Positions 1-8,210 of a DNA stretch of 64,000 bases are shown piece after piece (the first letter of the stretch is position 1; each line of letters starts with the position of its first letter). The stretch is from Nitrospira sp. MA-1 (GTDB lineage Bacteria > Nitrospirota > Nitrospiria > Nitrospirales > UBA8639), in assembly GCA_032139905.1 (NCBI GenBank), contig JAQJDB010000007.1, forward strand, positions 1,116,001 through 1,180,000, written 5' to 3'. The position numbers were made by a program, and so were the translations under genes. The notes under the pieces were generated by a model, which did not search any database, was not told where the DNA came from, and was given only the letters and a program-made list of their open reading frames with translations.

Positions 1-1
1 A

Positions 2-595
2 GAGTTTCCCTTTCCGGTCATTGTCAAATCCATTAGTGAGGAAGCATCCCTCGGTATTTCTCAAGCGTCTATCGTCCATGACGAGGACAAATTAAAAGAA
101 CGTGTTGAATTTGTGCATCAGAGTGTGGGCACGAGTGTCATTGTCGAGCGGTATATTGAAGGACGGGAATTATACGTGGGTGTGTTAGGGAATCGACGTT
201 TGCAAGCCCTGCCGGTCTGGGAACTTCACCTGAAAAATCTTCCTCCTGATGCTCTGCCGATTGCGACTGCCAGAGTGAAATGGAGCACGAAATATCAAAA
301 AAAATATGGGATTCAATCGGGTGAGGTCGAGGGATTAAGTCTTAAGTTGGTGCGTCATATTCAACAAACGGCCAAACGGGTTTTTCATATTTTGGGCTTA
401 AACGGCTATGCACGAATGGATTTTCGGTTAGACCCTCAGGAACATCTCTATATTCTGGAAGCCAATCCCAATGCCCAACTAGCCTATGGTGAAGATCTCG
501 CCGAGTCGGCTGAACGAGCCGGTATTTCCTATGAAGCGCTGATTCAACGCATACTGAATATCGGGCTAAGTTGGAAACCCGAAAGCCAGCGGTAA
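2..595 (+). CDS. ATP-grasp ligase, C-terminal part (5' end outside window)
   Basis: The frame is open from base 2, so the gene begins before the window; the GTG at 113 is internal. About 197 residues are visible. The opening segment FPVIVKSISEEASLGIS is the nucleotide-binding lysine/loop region of ATP-grasp enzymes, as in D-alanine-D-alanine ligase (FPVIVKP...GSSIGI). Further on, ARMDFRLD and ILEANPNAQL match the metal-binding strand and the E-x-N-x-N signature. The family makes an acyl phosphate and then couples it to an amine. The substrate cannot be told from this fragment. It could be a Ddl-type ligase or one of the D-Ala-D-Ala-ligase-like RimK/carboxylate-amine ligases. It ends at TAA at 595. 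Confidence 0.85.
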   Translation, partial: EFPFPVIVKSISEEASLGISQASIVHDEDKLKERVEFVHQSVGTSVIVERYIEGRELYVGVLGNRRLQALPVWELHLKNLPPDALPIATARVKWSTKYQKKYGIQSGEVEGLSLKLVRHIQQTAKRVFHILGLNGYARMDFRLDPQEHLYILEANPNAQLAYGEDLAESAERAGISYEALIQRILNIGLSWKPESQR

Positions 596-796
596 TGGGA
601 ATCCTAGGACAATATGCCCCGAGCAGGGTCGAAGGAATTGTCAGGTGGGACTTTTTGACCACTCCCTCTTGCTCTGAGATGTAGACCGTAGAATAATTTC
701 CTTGAACCTCTGTGTTGTGTTTCTGTGAGAAAATGAACCTTGTGTGAATATTGCGTGGTTATAACACCCGGACTAGTTTGTTCCAGAGAAATGCAA
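596..796. other. Intergenic, no gene seen
   Basis: About 200 bases between the ATP-grasp gene and the cyclase-end repeat. The only open frame here is a minus-strand shadow of the ATP-grasp gene. No clear terminator or promoter was recognised. Confidence 0.5.
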
Positions 797-850
797 GGTC
801 ATGAATTCTTTAATCCTGCTTGCCAAGTGGCAAGGGCCAACAGTGGAAAG
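797..850 (-). repeat. Displaced copy of the 3' end of the hopene cyclase gene
   Basis: These 54 bases match 1478-1531 at 51 of 54 positions. Read on the minus strand they encode the last 16 residues of the cyclase (FPLLALATWQAGLKNS) plus the TGA stop. The three differences are all silent: CCA/CCC, CTG/TTG and AAT/AAC. Similarity stops abruptly at the codon before the first F. The copy therefore comes from a cyclase coding sequence that diverged under selection. It is a relic of a second cyclase gene or the outer end of a recombination event that inserted 851-1477. Confidence 0.85.
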
Positions 851-1477
851 GGGTCGGTCACCTGAATGAGATGGCTTGCCCGGTGGGAAGAGAATTACGG
901 AAGACAACAAGCAACAACAGACTTGCCCACTACTCAATCCATTTCAAAAGCCATATACGAAGATCTGGCAAAATTTCAAAATCCACTAATAAACTTAAAA
1001 ACATAATAATCCCAAGAATAACCGCACATACCAACCCAAAGAGAAGAACGCGGGCATTCCCTCGTTCCTCCGGAATCGACCAACGGCGCTTCACATCCCA
1101 ATATAAGTACCAACTTCCCCATATCGAGAAGACTACTAACAGAATACTTGAACTTATATCTAGTGAATCCATCGTTTCTAACAAGATGAAGACAGCGTAG
1201 AATTTTTATGGTTGAAGCGTTGGCGTCCTCGCACTAATCATTATCTTACATGCCCTGAAAACGCCTACTTCGCGATGTTGGTGCTCCCTATTCAATCTTT
1301 AGTCCATCTTGCCCACCCAGAAGGTGAAGGCCACACTCTCTTTATGGAAAATATTCAACAGTCCCATGGAGATTGTAGACGAATTTCCTTAGTCCACTGG
1401 GCTGCATTTGGTGCCTGCAAGGGAAGGAATATTGTATGGTTGTACTCGGCGGACTATTATATTTGAGAGAAGAATAT
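851..1477. other. Segment between direct repeats of the cyclase 3' end
   Basis: About 630 bases bounded by 797-850 and 1478-1531. It contains one credible small membrane protein on the minus strand (930-1172). The part from 1185 to 1477 has only an 84-codon plus-strand frame with no recognisable motif or ribosome binding site. No transposase, integrase or terminal inverted repeats were seen. Confidence 0.5.
930..1172 (-). CDS. Small predicted membrane protein, two helices
   Basis: An 80-residue frame starting at ATG 1172 (MDSLDISSSILLVV...); a TTG at 1184 would add four residues. Two hydrophobic segments are obvious, at about residues 8-27 (rich in I, L, V, W and Y) and 42-66 (ending GIIMFLSLLVDF). 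They are separated by a basic linker containing KRRWSIPEERGN, which suggests a cytoplasmic loop. The family is not recognised. It lies on the same strand as the hopene cyclase and between the two copies of that gene's 3' end. No good Shine-Dalgarno is visible. The overlapping plus-strand frame has no such structure and is judged a shadow. Confidence 0.45.
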   Translation of the reverse strand: MDSLDISSSILLVVFSIWGSWYLYWDVKRRWSIPEERGNARVLLFGLVCAVILGIIMFLSLLVDFEILPDLRIWLLKWIE

Positions 1478-1531
1478 GGTCATGAGTTCTTTAATCCTGC
1501 TTGCCAAGTGGCAAGGGCCAACAAGGGAAAG
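1478..1531 (-). repeat. Native copy of the cyclase 3'-end repeat
   Basis: The partner of 797-850 in the same orientation, 681 bases away. It contains the real last 16 codons and the stop of the cyclase gene. The flanking bases on the 3' side of the gene are also partly alike (about 1462-1477 against 781-796). Confidence 0.85.
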
Positions 1532-4005
1532 TAGTGTGCGTACAAATGGTATTTCAAATAGAAAACGTTAGGGAAGCCGGTTCCTGTCATAAGTTCTTCG
1601 TCCCACCCACCCTGTTGATTCTGATGTGTAAGTAGCCATTCGATCCCCTGATGAACATTTTTTGAAGTTCGATCGCCAGCCGCTTCAAGTGCGAGTAAGC
1701 CCCAGGCTGTTTGTGAAGGTGTGCTTGATGCGGGAACAAATTCCTGCTTTTCATAGCTGGCACAGCTTTCCCCCCAACCACCATCCTGGTTTTGGATTGA
1801 GCGTACCCATGTGGCGGCACGCTGGATTGCGGAGTTTGCAGTTGGGGAACCACTTGCGCGAAGGCCGCGTACGGCGAGAAATGTTCCATAGGTATAATTT
1901 ACGCCCCAGCGTCCATCCCAACTCCCGTTGGCTTGTTGGTGGCCCAAAAGAAATTGGACGGCACGGGCGATTGCCGGATGTTGGTGTGTGTAATCACGCC
2001 TGCAGAGTGCCTCCAATACCCGTCCCGTAATGTCCGGGCAGCTTGGATCAAGCATGGCATTGTGGTCTGCGAAGGGGACCTTATTCAGTAAGGCCCAATT
2101 ATTATCGACATCAAAGGCAGCCCAACCTCCGTCCGAGGACTGCATCCCTAATAACCAGTTGATGGCACGCCCTTCGGCGCGAGTCTGCCGGTCAGGATCC
2201 GAGGCCTTGGCATGTTCAAGTGCCAACAGGACCATGGCGGTATCGTCGATGTCCGGGTAGAGTTCGTTCGCAAATTGGAAGGGCCATCCTCCAGGCTGTA
2301 AATCCGGACGCTTTACGGACCAATCTCCCTTGCGGCGAACCTCTTTGCTTAATAACCAGTCGGCTGCCCGCTGCATAGCCTGCGGTTCCCCAACGCCGAG
2401 TTCTCCCAATGCAAACATTGAGATGGCAGTATCCCATACCGGTGATAAGCTTGGCTGAAACTGCAGAGCACCTTCCTTTTCAAGAATGAGTCCTTCGAGT
2501 TGGCCAAGGGTTTCAATAAAGTCGGGATGGTCACGCTCATAGCCAAGAGCATCCATCGCCATGAGGGCGTACATCATCCCCGGAAAAATTGCTCCCAACC
2601 CATCCGTGAACCGCATGTGATCCAGCATCCACTTCTCTGCTTCGCGGATCGCCTTGGCGCGAATATCCTTAAATCCCCGTTTTTCCCAGATTTTTAAAAT
2701 CTTATCCACTTGATGAAACATGAGAGAAAAGGGATCTTTTTTCGGAAATCGCAGCTTCCGATTGGGCACCATTAGTTCGTCAACGGTCCAATTCCCAGGC
2801 ACTCTACGTTGTGCCCCGGACGCTTGAAGAATGGAAAGTGGGACGACGATGGCCCGACTCCACGATGAAATTTCATACAAGACATTCCCAGGGATAAGGA
2901 CGAGTTCAGGCGGCACACTGGGAGTGTACTTTCTTGGGAAAAGACCAAACATGCTTAGATTATTTTTGGTATAGCTATTGGTTGCCTGAAGCCCACCAAG
3001 GGCAAGAATACATTCACGTGCCCGCTGCATAAGTGGTTGGTCAGGATCATGGCCGCCAACCCGAAGTGCCACGTACGCACGGGTTGTTGCATTCACCTCG
3101 GCTGGGCCCTCTGAGTAGATATTCCACCCCCCATCTGAAAGTTGGCGGTCAAGGATGGTGCGTATGGCCTCCTTCACTTTGGTCTGAATCCGAGGCTCCC
3201 ACACACCGTTTTCCGGTGGATAGAGCCAGAGTAAAAGCAACACGTAGTCGGATTCCAATGTTGTGTCGGCAGTAAGATCGCCCTGCCAAAACCCTTGAGA
3301 ATATTGTTTCGCCAATAGTGAACGCGCAGAAACTTGTGTGGTTTGATATGCTTGTTGTTCAAGTTCCTCTACATTCGCTTTAAAAGAAGCAAGTTCCGCG
3401 AAGGCGTCTGTAGACTGTGTGGGTATGATACTTGCGGAAGGTTCTCTCATGAGTTCTCCTGATTGTGTTTGAGATTGGATCTCCAGAACAAGCGCAGCTC
3501 GTTGCTCGCGAGTTGGTGGGGCTAATCCCATCGCATCTCTGAACCACAACCCTTCGGTAGCAAGCCGTCCAACGAGGGAGCGGGTTGGATCAACGGTATT
3601 AGCCAAAAAAATGCTTTGCCAATTTTGGTATCGCTCTCGAATGGGATCAAGGAGATTGGGGTTGATCGCAAGAGCGGCCATGAGAATTGAGGCAATTTCG
3701 TGGCCCTGCAGGGAGCGATGGCTTATAGGATTTTCGACTATATCAGTCTCAATTGCTGGCCAGGGAAGCTCTTCATCAATGGAGCTGGAGAGAAAATTCC
3801 CAACTTGTTTCCGGTCTAAATCCTGGATGAGTAACTCTATGAGCCCTGTCAGTAACTGTTCTTTCCCCTCAAAATGATAGAGTAACCCACCCTTGCTCAG
3901 TCCAGCTTCCCGAGCGACATGCTCCAGTGTCAACGCACTGGCTCCGTCCCGTCCCAACAGGTCAATAGCGGTCTCAAGAATTAAATAACGGGTTGAAGTC
4001 AGCAT
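1480..4005 (-). CDS. TetR-type regulator fused to squalene-hopene cyclase
   Basis: One uninterrupted 841-codon frame holds two proteins. Residues 1-185 are TetR-like: an N-terminal helix-turn-helix (LTLEHVAREAGLSKGGLLYHF, about 26-46) and a helical ligand domain. Residues 186-841 are a full-length class II triterpene cyclase. The catalytic acid motif DIDD is at 585-588 and there are repeated QW motifs (near 288, 622, 690, 738 and 796, e.g. QSSDGGW, QNQDGGW). SHC folds squalene into hopene/hopanol for hopanoid membrane lipids and is a monotopic inner-membrane enzyme. The domain boundary coincides with Met186, which has its own AGGAG five bases upstream, so free cyclase (656 residues, normal family length) may also be made. 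The upstream start at 4005 has no Shine-Dalgarno. The fusion could be genuine, or could reflect a lost stop codon between two once separate genes. Confidence 0.88.
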   Translation of the reverse strand: MLTSTRYLILETAIDLLGRDGASALTLEHVAREAGLSKGGLLYHFEGKEQLLTGLIELLIQDLDRKQVGNFLSSSIDEELPWPAIETDIVENPISHRSLQGHEIASILMAALAINPNLLDPIRERYQNWQSIFLANTVDPTRSLVGRLATEGLWFRDAMGLAPPTREQRAALVLEIQSQTQSGELMREPSASIIPTQSTDAFAELASFKANVEELEQQAYQTTQVSARSLLAKQYSQGFWQGDLTADTTLESDYVLLLLWLYPPENGVWEPRIQTKVKEAIRTILDRQLSDGGWNIYSEGPAEVNATTRAYVALRVGGHDPDQPLMQRARECILALGGLQATNSYTKNNLSMFGLFPRKYTPSVPPELVLIPGNVLYEISSWSRAIVVPLSILQASGAQRRVPGNWTVDELMVPNRKLRFPKKDPFSLMFHQVDKILKIWEKRGFKDIRAKAIREAEKWMLDHMRFTDGLGAIFPGMMYALMAMDALGYERDHPDFIETLGQLEGLILEKEGALQFQPSLSPVWDTAISMFALGELGVGEPQAMQRAADWLLSKEVRRKGDWSVKRPDLQPGGWPFQFANELYPDIDDTAMVLLALEHAKASDPDRQTRAEGRAINWLLGMQSSDGGWAAFDVDNNWALLNKVPFADHNAMLDPSCPDITGRVLEALCRRDYTHQHPAIARAVQFLLGHQQANGSWDGRWGVNYTYGTFLAVRGLRASGSPTANSAIQRAATWVRSIQNQDGGWGESCASYEKQEFVPASSTPSQTAWGLLALEAAGDRTSKNVHQGIEWLLTHQNQQGGWDEELMTGTGFPNVFYLKYHLYAHYFPLLALATWQAGLKNS
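3448..3460 (-). promoter_or_regulatory. Internal ribosome binding site and ATG at the TetR/cyclase junction
   Basis: On the minus strand AGGAG (3460-3456) is followed after five bases by ATG (3450-3448), codon 186 of the fused frame. It sits exactly where the TetR domain ends and the cyclase begins. This is a textbook spacing, whereas the upstream start has none. It suggests independent initiation of the cyclase. Confidence 0.65.
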
Positions 4006-4011
4006 TGCTAT

Positions 4012-4042
4012 GTACTGTACCGTCTAGCTGGTTTAGATTCAA
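4012..4042 (-). promoter_or_regulatory. Candidate promoter with overlapping operator for the TetR-cyclase gene
   Basis: On the minus strand TTGAAT (4042-4037) and TACAGT (4019-4014) are 17 bases apart. The -10 lies about 8 bases before the ATG, so the message would be nearly leaderless, which agrees with the missing Shine-Dalgarno. GTAC-A-GTAC (4012-4020) overlaps the -10 and is symmetric, a plausible site for autoregulation by the TetR domain. Assignment is by inspection only. Confidence 0.4.
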
Positions 4043-4226
4043 ATGGGAAATTTGGTAATACCCATAGAAAAGGAAAGATGACAATCATGCGATGGATTAA
4101 AGACCATGCAGCAAAATATCCACAAAATAGCAGCACACAATTGGCTCTGGCACTCCATTGAGGCGAATATCGTCTGTAAGTCAGTATTGAGTATGATGAT
4201 CCAGACGAGAGGCGAGGGGCGAGATA

Positions 4227-4580
4227 TTAATTAAAGGCCAAAAAGCGGTCACACCCGTCGATGATATTTGAGAGAATAACCAAGCCGCAAAAAGTCACTT
4301 CTTTACCATATCCGTCGGTGGAGATGTGATGTTGTTGGCATCCATAGGCGCATACAAATAACTTCAGTCCATCCTTCGCCAACTCGGAAAACCTTCGGTC
4401 TTCTAGGTTTTTGACTCCCTCATCGATGAAATATAGATAAGTATCTACCTTATTGGCCAAGGCGGTTTTGGCGAGATGATAGACGGTTTCCGCATTGGGA
4501 TGTTCAGGTGAGGTTGAGAGCAGTAAGCCTAGCTTTTTATTTGCGAGGGTAGGATTGGCTATAATTGTGGTGGTGTCCAT
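4227..4580 (-). CDS. DsrE-family protein
   Basis: 117 residues, a normal length for the DsrE/DsrF-like fold. The N-terminal part KKLGLLLSTSPEHPNAET is the typical first strand and loop, followed by LAKTALANKVDTYLYFIDEGV (helix and second strand). The segment FVCAYGCQQH carries cysteines at the position where sulfur-carrying members hold the reactive Cys. The family includes sulfurtransferase subunits and peroxiredoxin-like proteins, but no DsrF/DsrH partners are next to it, so a role in sulfur relay is not established. It is divergent to moaC. Confidence 0.75.
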   Translation of the reverse strand: MDTTTIIANPTLANKKLGLLLSTSPEHPNAETVYHLAKTALANKVDTYLYFIDEGVKNLEDRRFSELAKDGLKLFVCAYGCQQHHISTDGYGKEVTFCGLVILSNIIDGCDRFLAFN

Positions 4581-4670
4581 GGGTGAAATCTCTGAATAAT
4601 ATGGTAGTACCGACTGTTTATAGGTGGAATGAGGTCGGGTGTCAAGGGAGAATTCAAGGGGATGTTTTGC

Positions 4671-4700
4671 TTGACGTCGTTTTTCCTCTGTCCTTATAAT
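4671..4700 (+). promoter_or_regulatory. Sigma70-type promoter for the moa genes
   Basis: TTGACG (4671-4676) and a perfect TATAAT (4695-4700) are 18 bases apart. Transcription should start near 4707, giving a leader of about 38 bases before moaC, too short for a molybdenum-cofactor riboswitch. Confidence 0.7.
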
Positions 4701-4744
4701 TTACTGATTTTCAAGAGGTTTTTTATCTGTGGTAATTTTTGAAT

Positions 4745-5248
4745 ATGGCGAATCTTACGCATTTTAATGAATCCGGTCGGGCTCGAATGGTGGATGTCAC
4801 CGACAAGCGTTCAACCGAGCGTGTAGCGGTAGCCCAAGGGAAGGTGTTTATTTTGCCGGAAACCCTTGAGAAAATTCATGAGGGTCGAATTGCGAAGGGT
4901 GATGTGCTGGCCGTAGCCCAAGTGGCCGGGGTTATGGGGGCCAAACGGACTCCCGATCTGATCCCAATGTGTCATCCTCTTCTGTTGACCGGTGTGGATG
5001 TAGATTTCAAAGAGAGTTCTCAGCCTAATTCTGATGGAAAGTACGCGATTACCATTGTCGCAACGGTGAAAACCACGGGAAACACCGGAGTGGAAATGGA
5101 AGCCATGACAGCAGTGTCCGTGGCCGCTCTGACCATTTATGATATGTGTAAGGCGGTCGATAAGGGCATGGAGTTTGGAGAAATTGCTCTTGTGTCGAAG
5201 TCAGGGGGAAAGTCTGGTACGTATGTCCGTGTTCAAAAGACAAAATAG
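4745..5248 (+). CDS. moaC: Cyclic pyranopterin monophosphate synthase accessory enzyme MoaC
   Basis: 167 residues, the family length. MoaC converts the MoaA product (3',8-cyclo-GTP) to cyclic pyranopterin monophosphate, the first stable intermediate of molybdenum cofactor synthesis. Visible signatures are [15 protein letters not shown] at the start, [12 protein letters not shown] (active-site region) and [20 protein letters not shown] with the catalytic-lysine segment [11 protein letters not shown] 4745 is chosen over the TTG two codons upstream because family members begin just before LTH. It is the first gene of the moaC-moaD-moaE-moaA operon. Confidence 0.95.
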   Translation: MANLTHFNESGRARMVDVTDKRSTERVAVAQGKVFILPETLEKIHEGRIAKGDVLAVAQVAGVMGAKRTPDLIPMCHPLLLTGVDVDFKESSQPNSDGKYAITIVATVKTTGNTGVEMEAMTAVSVAALTIYDMCKAVDKGMEFGEIALVSKSGGKSGTYVRVQKTK

Positions 5249-5297
5249 CCGTGGGTGATGTCCGTTGTCTTTGTCTGGTCGTGGGAGTAGTAGAATT

Positions 5298-5576
5298 GTG
5301 AAGGTTAAATTATTCGGAATGTTAAAAACCATGATTCCTGGAGGAAAGGATTTGGAGGTCGCCATTGCCGAAGGTGGACAGGTCAGGGATCTGGTTCACT
5401 CCATTCAGGTTGAGCATCCTCAAGTTGGGGAACTACTCGATAAAAAAAAGGTATTGATATCGGTGAATCAAGAAATTGCACATTGGGACACAGTGCTTAA
5501 AGAGGCTGACGAGATAGCATTATTGCCTCCTTTTGCCGGAGGGTCCTGGGTATCATGGGCTAAGGAGAAAGGGTAA
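5298..5576 (+). CDS. moaD: Molybdopterin synthase small subunit MoaD with C-terminal extension
   Basis: 92 residues from GTG 5298 (start chosen because the beta-grasp strand KVKLFGMLK begins there). MoaD carries the thiocarboxylate sulfur to molybdopterin synthase. The family ends in Gly-Gly, which is adenylated by MoeB. Here LLPPFAGG stands at residues 75-82 but is followed by ten more residues, SWVSWAKEKG. The reading frame is clean, and a shift into either other frame does not put a stop directly after GG. As encoded, the protein would need trimming after GG to function. It is followed after 4 bases by moaE. Confidence 0.88.
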   Translation: MKVKLFGMLKTMIPGGKDLEVAIAEGGQVRDLVHSIQVEHPQVGELLDKKKVLISVNQEIAHWDTVLKEADEIALLPPFAGGSWVSWAKEKG

Positions 5577-5580
5577 TCCG

Positions 5581-6024
5581 ATGGCCGTTGATCTTGTAGA
5601 AAGCATGTTGGTTCGGGTGCAACTGGAAAATTTTTCAATTGATGAGGAATTGGATCGGGTGCGGTCTCGATCCCGTCGGATCGGTGGCATTGCGATGTTT
5701 TTGGGCACGGCCCGTGACCACTCCAAAGGCCGAGACGTGAGTTCCATGAGTTTTGATCACTACGAAGGAATGGCGCAGAAAAAACTCAAGGAAATTCGCG
5801 AACAGGCTCTTCGGGATTTTGACATAATTGAGGCCTTGGTGCTCCATCGCTATGGGCCAATTGAAATTGGTGAGAATATTGTGCTGATCATTGTGGGGGC
5901 CGAACATCGGGCCGATGCCTTCAAGGCCTGCCAATGGTGTATTGATGAACTCAAAAAAATCACTCCCATCTGGAAGATGGAAACGACGCCGGAAGGCGAG
6001 GTGTGGGTAGAGGAACATCCATAA
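5581..6024 (+). CDS. moaE: Molybdopterin synthase large subunit MoaE
   Basis: 147 residues. MoaE is the catalytic subunit that inserts two dithiolene sulfurs from MoaD thiocarboxylate into cyclic pyranopterin monophosphate. Visible motifs are IGGIAMFLGTARDHSKG near residue 37, SFDHYEGMAQKKL, and the C-terminal PIWKMETTPEGEVWVE, which contains one of the conserved active-site lysines (compare PFWK...TPEG in E. coli). The longer frame upstream overlaps the end of moaD. ATG 5581 is preferred because family similarity starts there and AAGGAG lies upstream. Confidence 0.93.
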   Translation: MAVDLVESMLVRVQLENFSIDEELDRVRSRSRRIGGIAMFLGTARDHSKGRDVSSMSFDHYEGMAQKKLKEIREQALRDFDIIEALVLHRYGPIEIGENIVLIIVGAEHRADAFKACQWCIDELKKITPIWKMETTPEGEVWVEEHP

Positions 6025-7085
6025 TGGAGGCGGGTGAAGCTGTGGCTCTGCCGGATGCGGTTAGAGATAGCTTGGGGCGTCCGTTGCGATCCTTGCGGGT
6101 ATCCGTGACCGATCGATGCAACTTACGGTGTCAGTACTGTATGCCCGAGGAAAATTATGTGTGGCTTCCTCGAGAAAACCTGTTGACGTTTGAAGAAATC
6201 GCCTTGCTCACGAATTTGTTTTCCGATCAGGGAATTGATCGAGTGCGTATTACCGGGGGGGAGCCCCTATTACGCAATAATGTGGCGGAACTCATTAGAA
6301 TGCTTCGTCAAAACTCTCGCATCCAGGATATTGCGATGACCACCAATGGGGTGTTGTTGAGTGAACAGGCTCAGGCTCTTTTCGATGCAGGGCTCCATCG
6401 GGTCACAGTGAGTCTGGATACGTTGAAGCCAGAGCGGTTTAAGGCGTTAACTCGACGCGATACGTTGGATCGTGTTTTTGAGGGAATTGCCTCGGTGGGG
6501 CGAGTCGGATTTACAGGATTAAAGTTGGATACGGTCGCGATGAAAGGGTACAACGAAGATGAAGTTCTGCCCTTGATGGAATACGGCAAGCAGGTCAACG
6601 GAGAAGTCCGTTTTATCGAATATATGGACGTTGGCGGAGCCAATGACTGGTCAGCGGATAAGGTTCTTTCCCGGAAAGAGATTTTAAAGATGGTCGGAGA
6701 TCATTATGGGAAGGTTGAACCGGTGGAGGAGGTTAGCTCGGCTCCTGCACAGCGATTTCGGCTGCCTGACGGCACGACATTTGGTATTATTTCTTCCACC
6801 ACAGTACCTTTCTGTTCGACCTGTGACAGGAGTCGGTTAACGGCTGATGGGATGTGGTATTTATGCTTGTATGCCAAAACAGGTCTTGACCTTCGCAAGC
6901 TTCTTCGGATGGAACGACCACGAGAAGATATTCTTTCCATCATTCAGTCTGTCTGGGAATCTCGAAAAGATCGTGGGGCGGAAGAACGAAAAGAGCTTGA
7001 ACAGGTCAGCGGTCGTGGCCGGTACATTGACATTGAGCGGTTGCGCCAGGATCCACATCTGGAAATGCATGCAAGGGGTGGTTGA
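6024..7085 (+). CDS. moaA: GTP 3',8-cyclase MoaA
   Basis: 353 residues; a radical-SAM enzyme that starts molybdenum cofactor synthesis from GTP. The N-terminal cluster motif C-x3-C-x2-C is at residues 32, 36 and 39 (CNLRCQYC). The second cluster uses C264, C267 and C281 (CSTCDRSRLTADGMWYLC). The protein ends in MHARGG, matching the conserved C-terminal Gly-Gly that approaches the active site. The start at ATG 6024 overlaps the moaE stop as TAATG, supporting translational coupling; a GTG at 6003 would add seven residues. Confidence 0.95.
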   Translation: MEAGEAVALPDAVRDSLGRPLRSLRVSVTDRCNLRCQYCMPEENYVWLPRENLLTFEEIALLTNLFSDQGIDRVRITGGEPLLRNNVAELIRMLRQNSRIQDIAMTTNGVLLSEQAQALFDAGLHRVTVSLDTLKPERFKALTRRDTLDRVFEGIASVGRVGFTGLKLDTVAMKGYNEDEVLPLMEYGKQVNGEVRFIEYMDVGGANDWSADKVLSRKEILKMVGDHYGKVEPVEEVSSAPAQRFRLPDGTTFGIISSTTVPFCSTCDRSRLTADGMWYLCLYAKTGLDLRKLLRMERPREDILSIIQSVWESRKDRGAEERKELEQVSGRGRYIDIERLRQDPHLEMHARGG

Positions 7086-7349
7086 CCCTCGTGTCTTCTC
7101 CCTGTTTCTCCTGTCCGCACTCTGCTGATACTCTGGAATCGTCTTCGGTGTAGGCACCTTCTCCGGGGGATTCTTGCCGGTTTAACCTCCCTATGGTAAG
7201 GTCGTATCGTGACTGAAGACTGTGTCGAAGTACAGATTTCTTGTTGTGTTCTTTCCCTTCCTTTCTCGAATTTTCTTTTTCACCGCCAGAACTACATGTG
7301 GATTCGCGTGCATTGTGTTCATGAGAGAAGCTTAAGGGTAGACTGATCT
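7086..7349. other. Intergenic between moaA and accD
   Basis: 264 bases, pyrimidine-rich in the middle. No gene, terminator or convincing promoter was recognised. Confidence 0.4.
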
Positions 7350-8210
7350 ATGGGATGGTTTAAACGGAATAAAAACACGGATACCGAAGGCACGTCCATT
7401 AAAATCGTGGAAGGGATGTGGGTCAAATGCGCAGTCTGTCGCACCATTATTTTTAAACGCGAAGTTGAACGAAATTTAAAAGTCTGTCCGAAATGCCAAT
7501 ACCATTTTCCCCTGTCGGTGGGTGAGCGGTTGGAGTTGATCGTCGATCCCGGTTCATTCGAGGAATGGGATGGAGAGTTAGTCCCGGGGGATCCTTTACA
7601 GTTTATTGATACGCTGCCGTACCGTAAGCGCATTCAAAAGGCTCAGGAAAAAACGGGAAAAAAAGAAGCAATCTTGACCGGGCGATGCCAAATTGGCGGG
7701 AAGCCCGTTGCCCTTGGAATTTTTGATTTTTCATTTATGGGTGGCAGTATGGGATCGGTGGTTGGCGAGAAAATCTGCCGAGCAATCGATCAGGCGTTGA
7801 TCGGCCATATGCCATTTTTGTTGGTCACCACCTCCGGTGGGGCACGGATGCAGGAGGGGACCTTGTCACTCATGCAAATGGCGAAAACGGCATCAGCCTT
7901 GGCGAAATTGCAAGAGGCTCGACTTCCCTTTGTTGTCCTGCTAACGGATCCGACATTTGGAGGGGTCACCGCCAGTGTCGCGATGTTAGGGGATATCATT
8001 CTGGCTGAACCGAAGGCACTGATCGGGTTTGCCGGCCCACGGGTTATTGAACAAACGATCAAAGAACATTTGCCGGAAGGCTTCCAACGTGCTGAGTTTT
8101 TGTTGGAGCATGGCATGGTTGATCATATCGTGGAACGGAAAATCCTCAAGGCGACCCTGGAAACGTTGCTTGCGCATTGTGTGACCACAGTCTCTTCCTC
8201 TTCGGTGTAG
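7350..8210 (+). CDS. accD: Acetyl-CoA carboxylase carboxyltransferase subunit beta
   Basis: 286 residues. With AccA it transfers carboxyl from biotin to acetyl-CoA, the first step of fatty-acid synthesis. A four-cysteine zinc ribbon sits at C27, C30, C46 and C49. The crotonase-fold carboxyltransferase domain follows, with FDFSFMGGSMGSVVGEK, TTSGGARMQEG and PTFGGVTASVAMLGD forming the CoA and oxyanion-binding parts. The accD-folC order is common in bacteria, and the next gene in the window is folC. Confidence 0.96.
   Translation: MGWFKRNKNTDTEGTSIKIVEGMWVKCAVCRTIIFKREVERNLKVCPKCQYHFPLSVGERLELIVDPGSFEEWDGELVPGDPLQFIDTLPYRKRIQKAQEKTGKKEAILTGRCQIGGKPVALGIFDFSFMGGSMGSVVGEKICRAIDQALIGHMPFLLVTTSGGARMQEGTLSLMQMAKTASALAKLQEARLPFVVLLTDPTFGGVTASVAMLGDIILAEPKALIGFAGPRVIEQTIKEHLPEGFQRAEFLLEHGMVDHIVERKILKATLETLLAHCVTTVSSSSV

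Noticed and set aside
820-1200. 126-codon plus-strand frame
   Set aside because: It starts inside the cyclase-end repeat, has low-complexity basic composition and opposes a better membrane-protein frame.
1212-1466. 84-codon plus-strand frame starting with TTG
   Set aside because: No ribosome site, motif or coherent hydrophobic pattern; treated as chance.
4700-4745. Molybdenum-cofactor riboswitch before moaC
   Set aside because: The leader after the TATAAT promoter is only about 38 bases and lacks the required stems.
5540-5580. A programmed frameshift to end MoaD at Gly-Gly
   Set aside because: No slippery heptamer is seen and neither other frame gives a stop right after GG.
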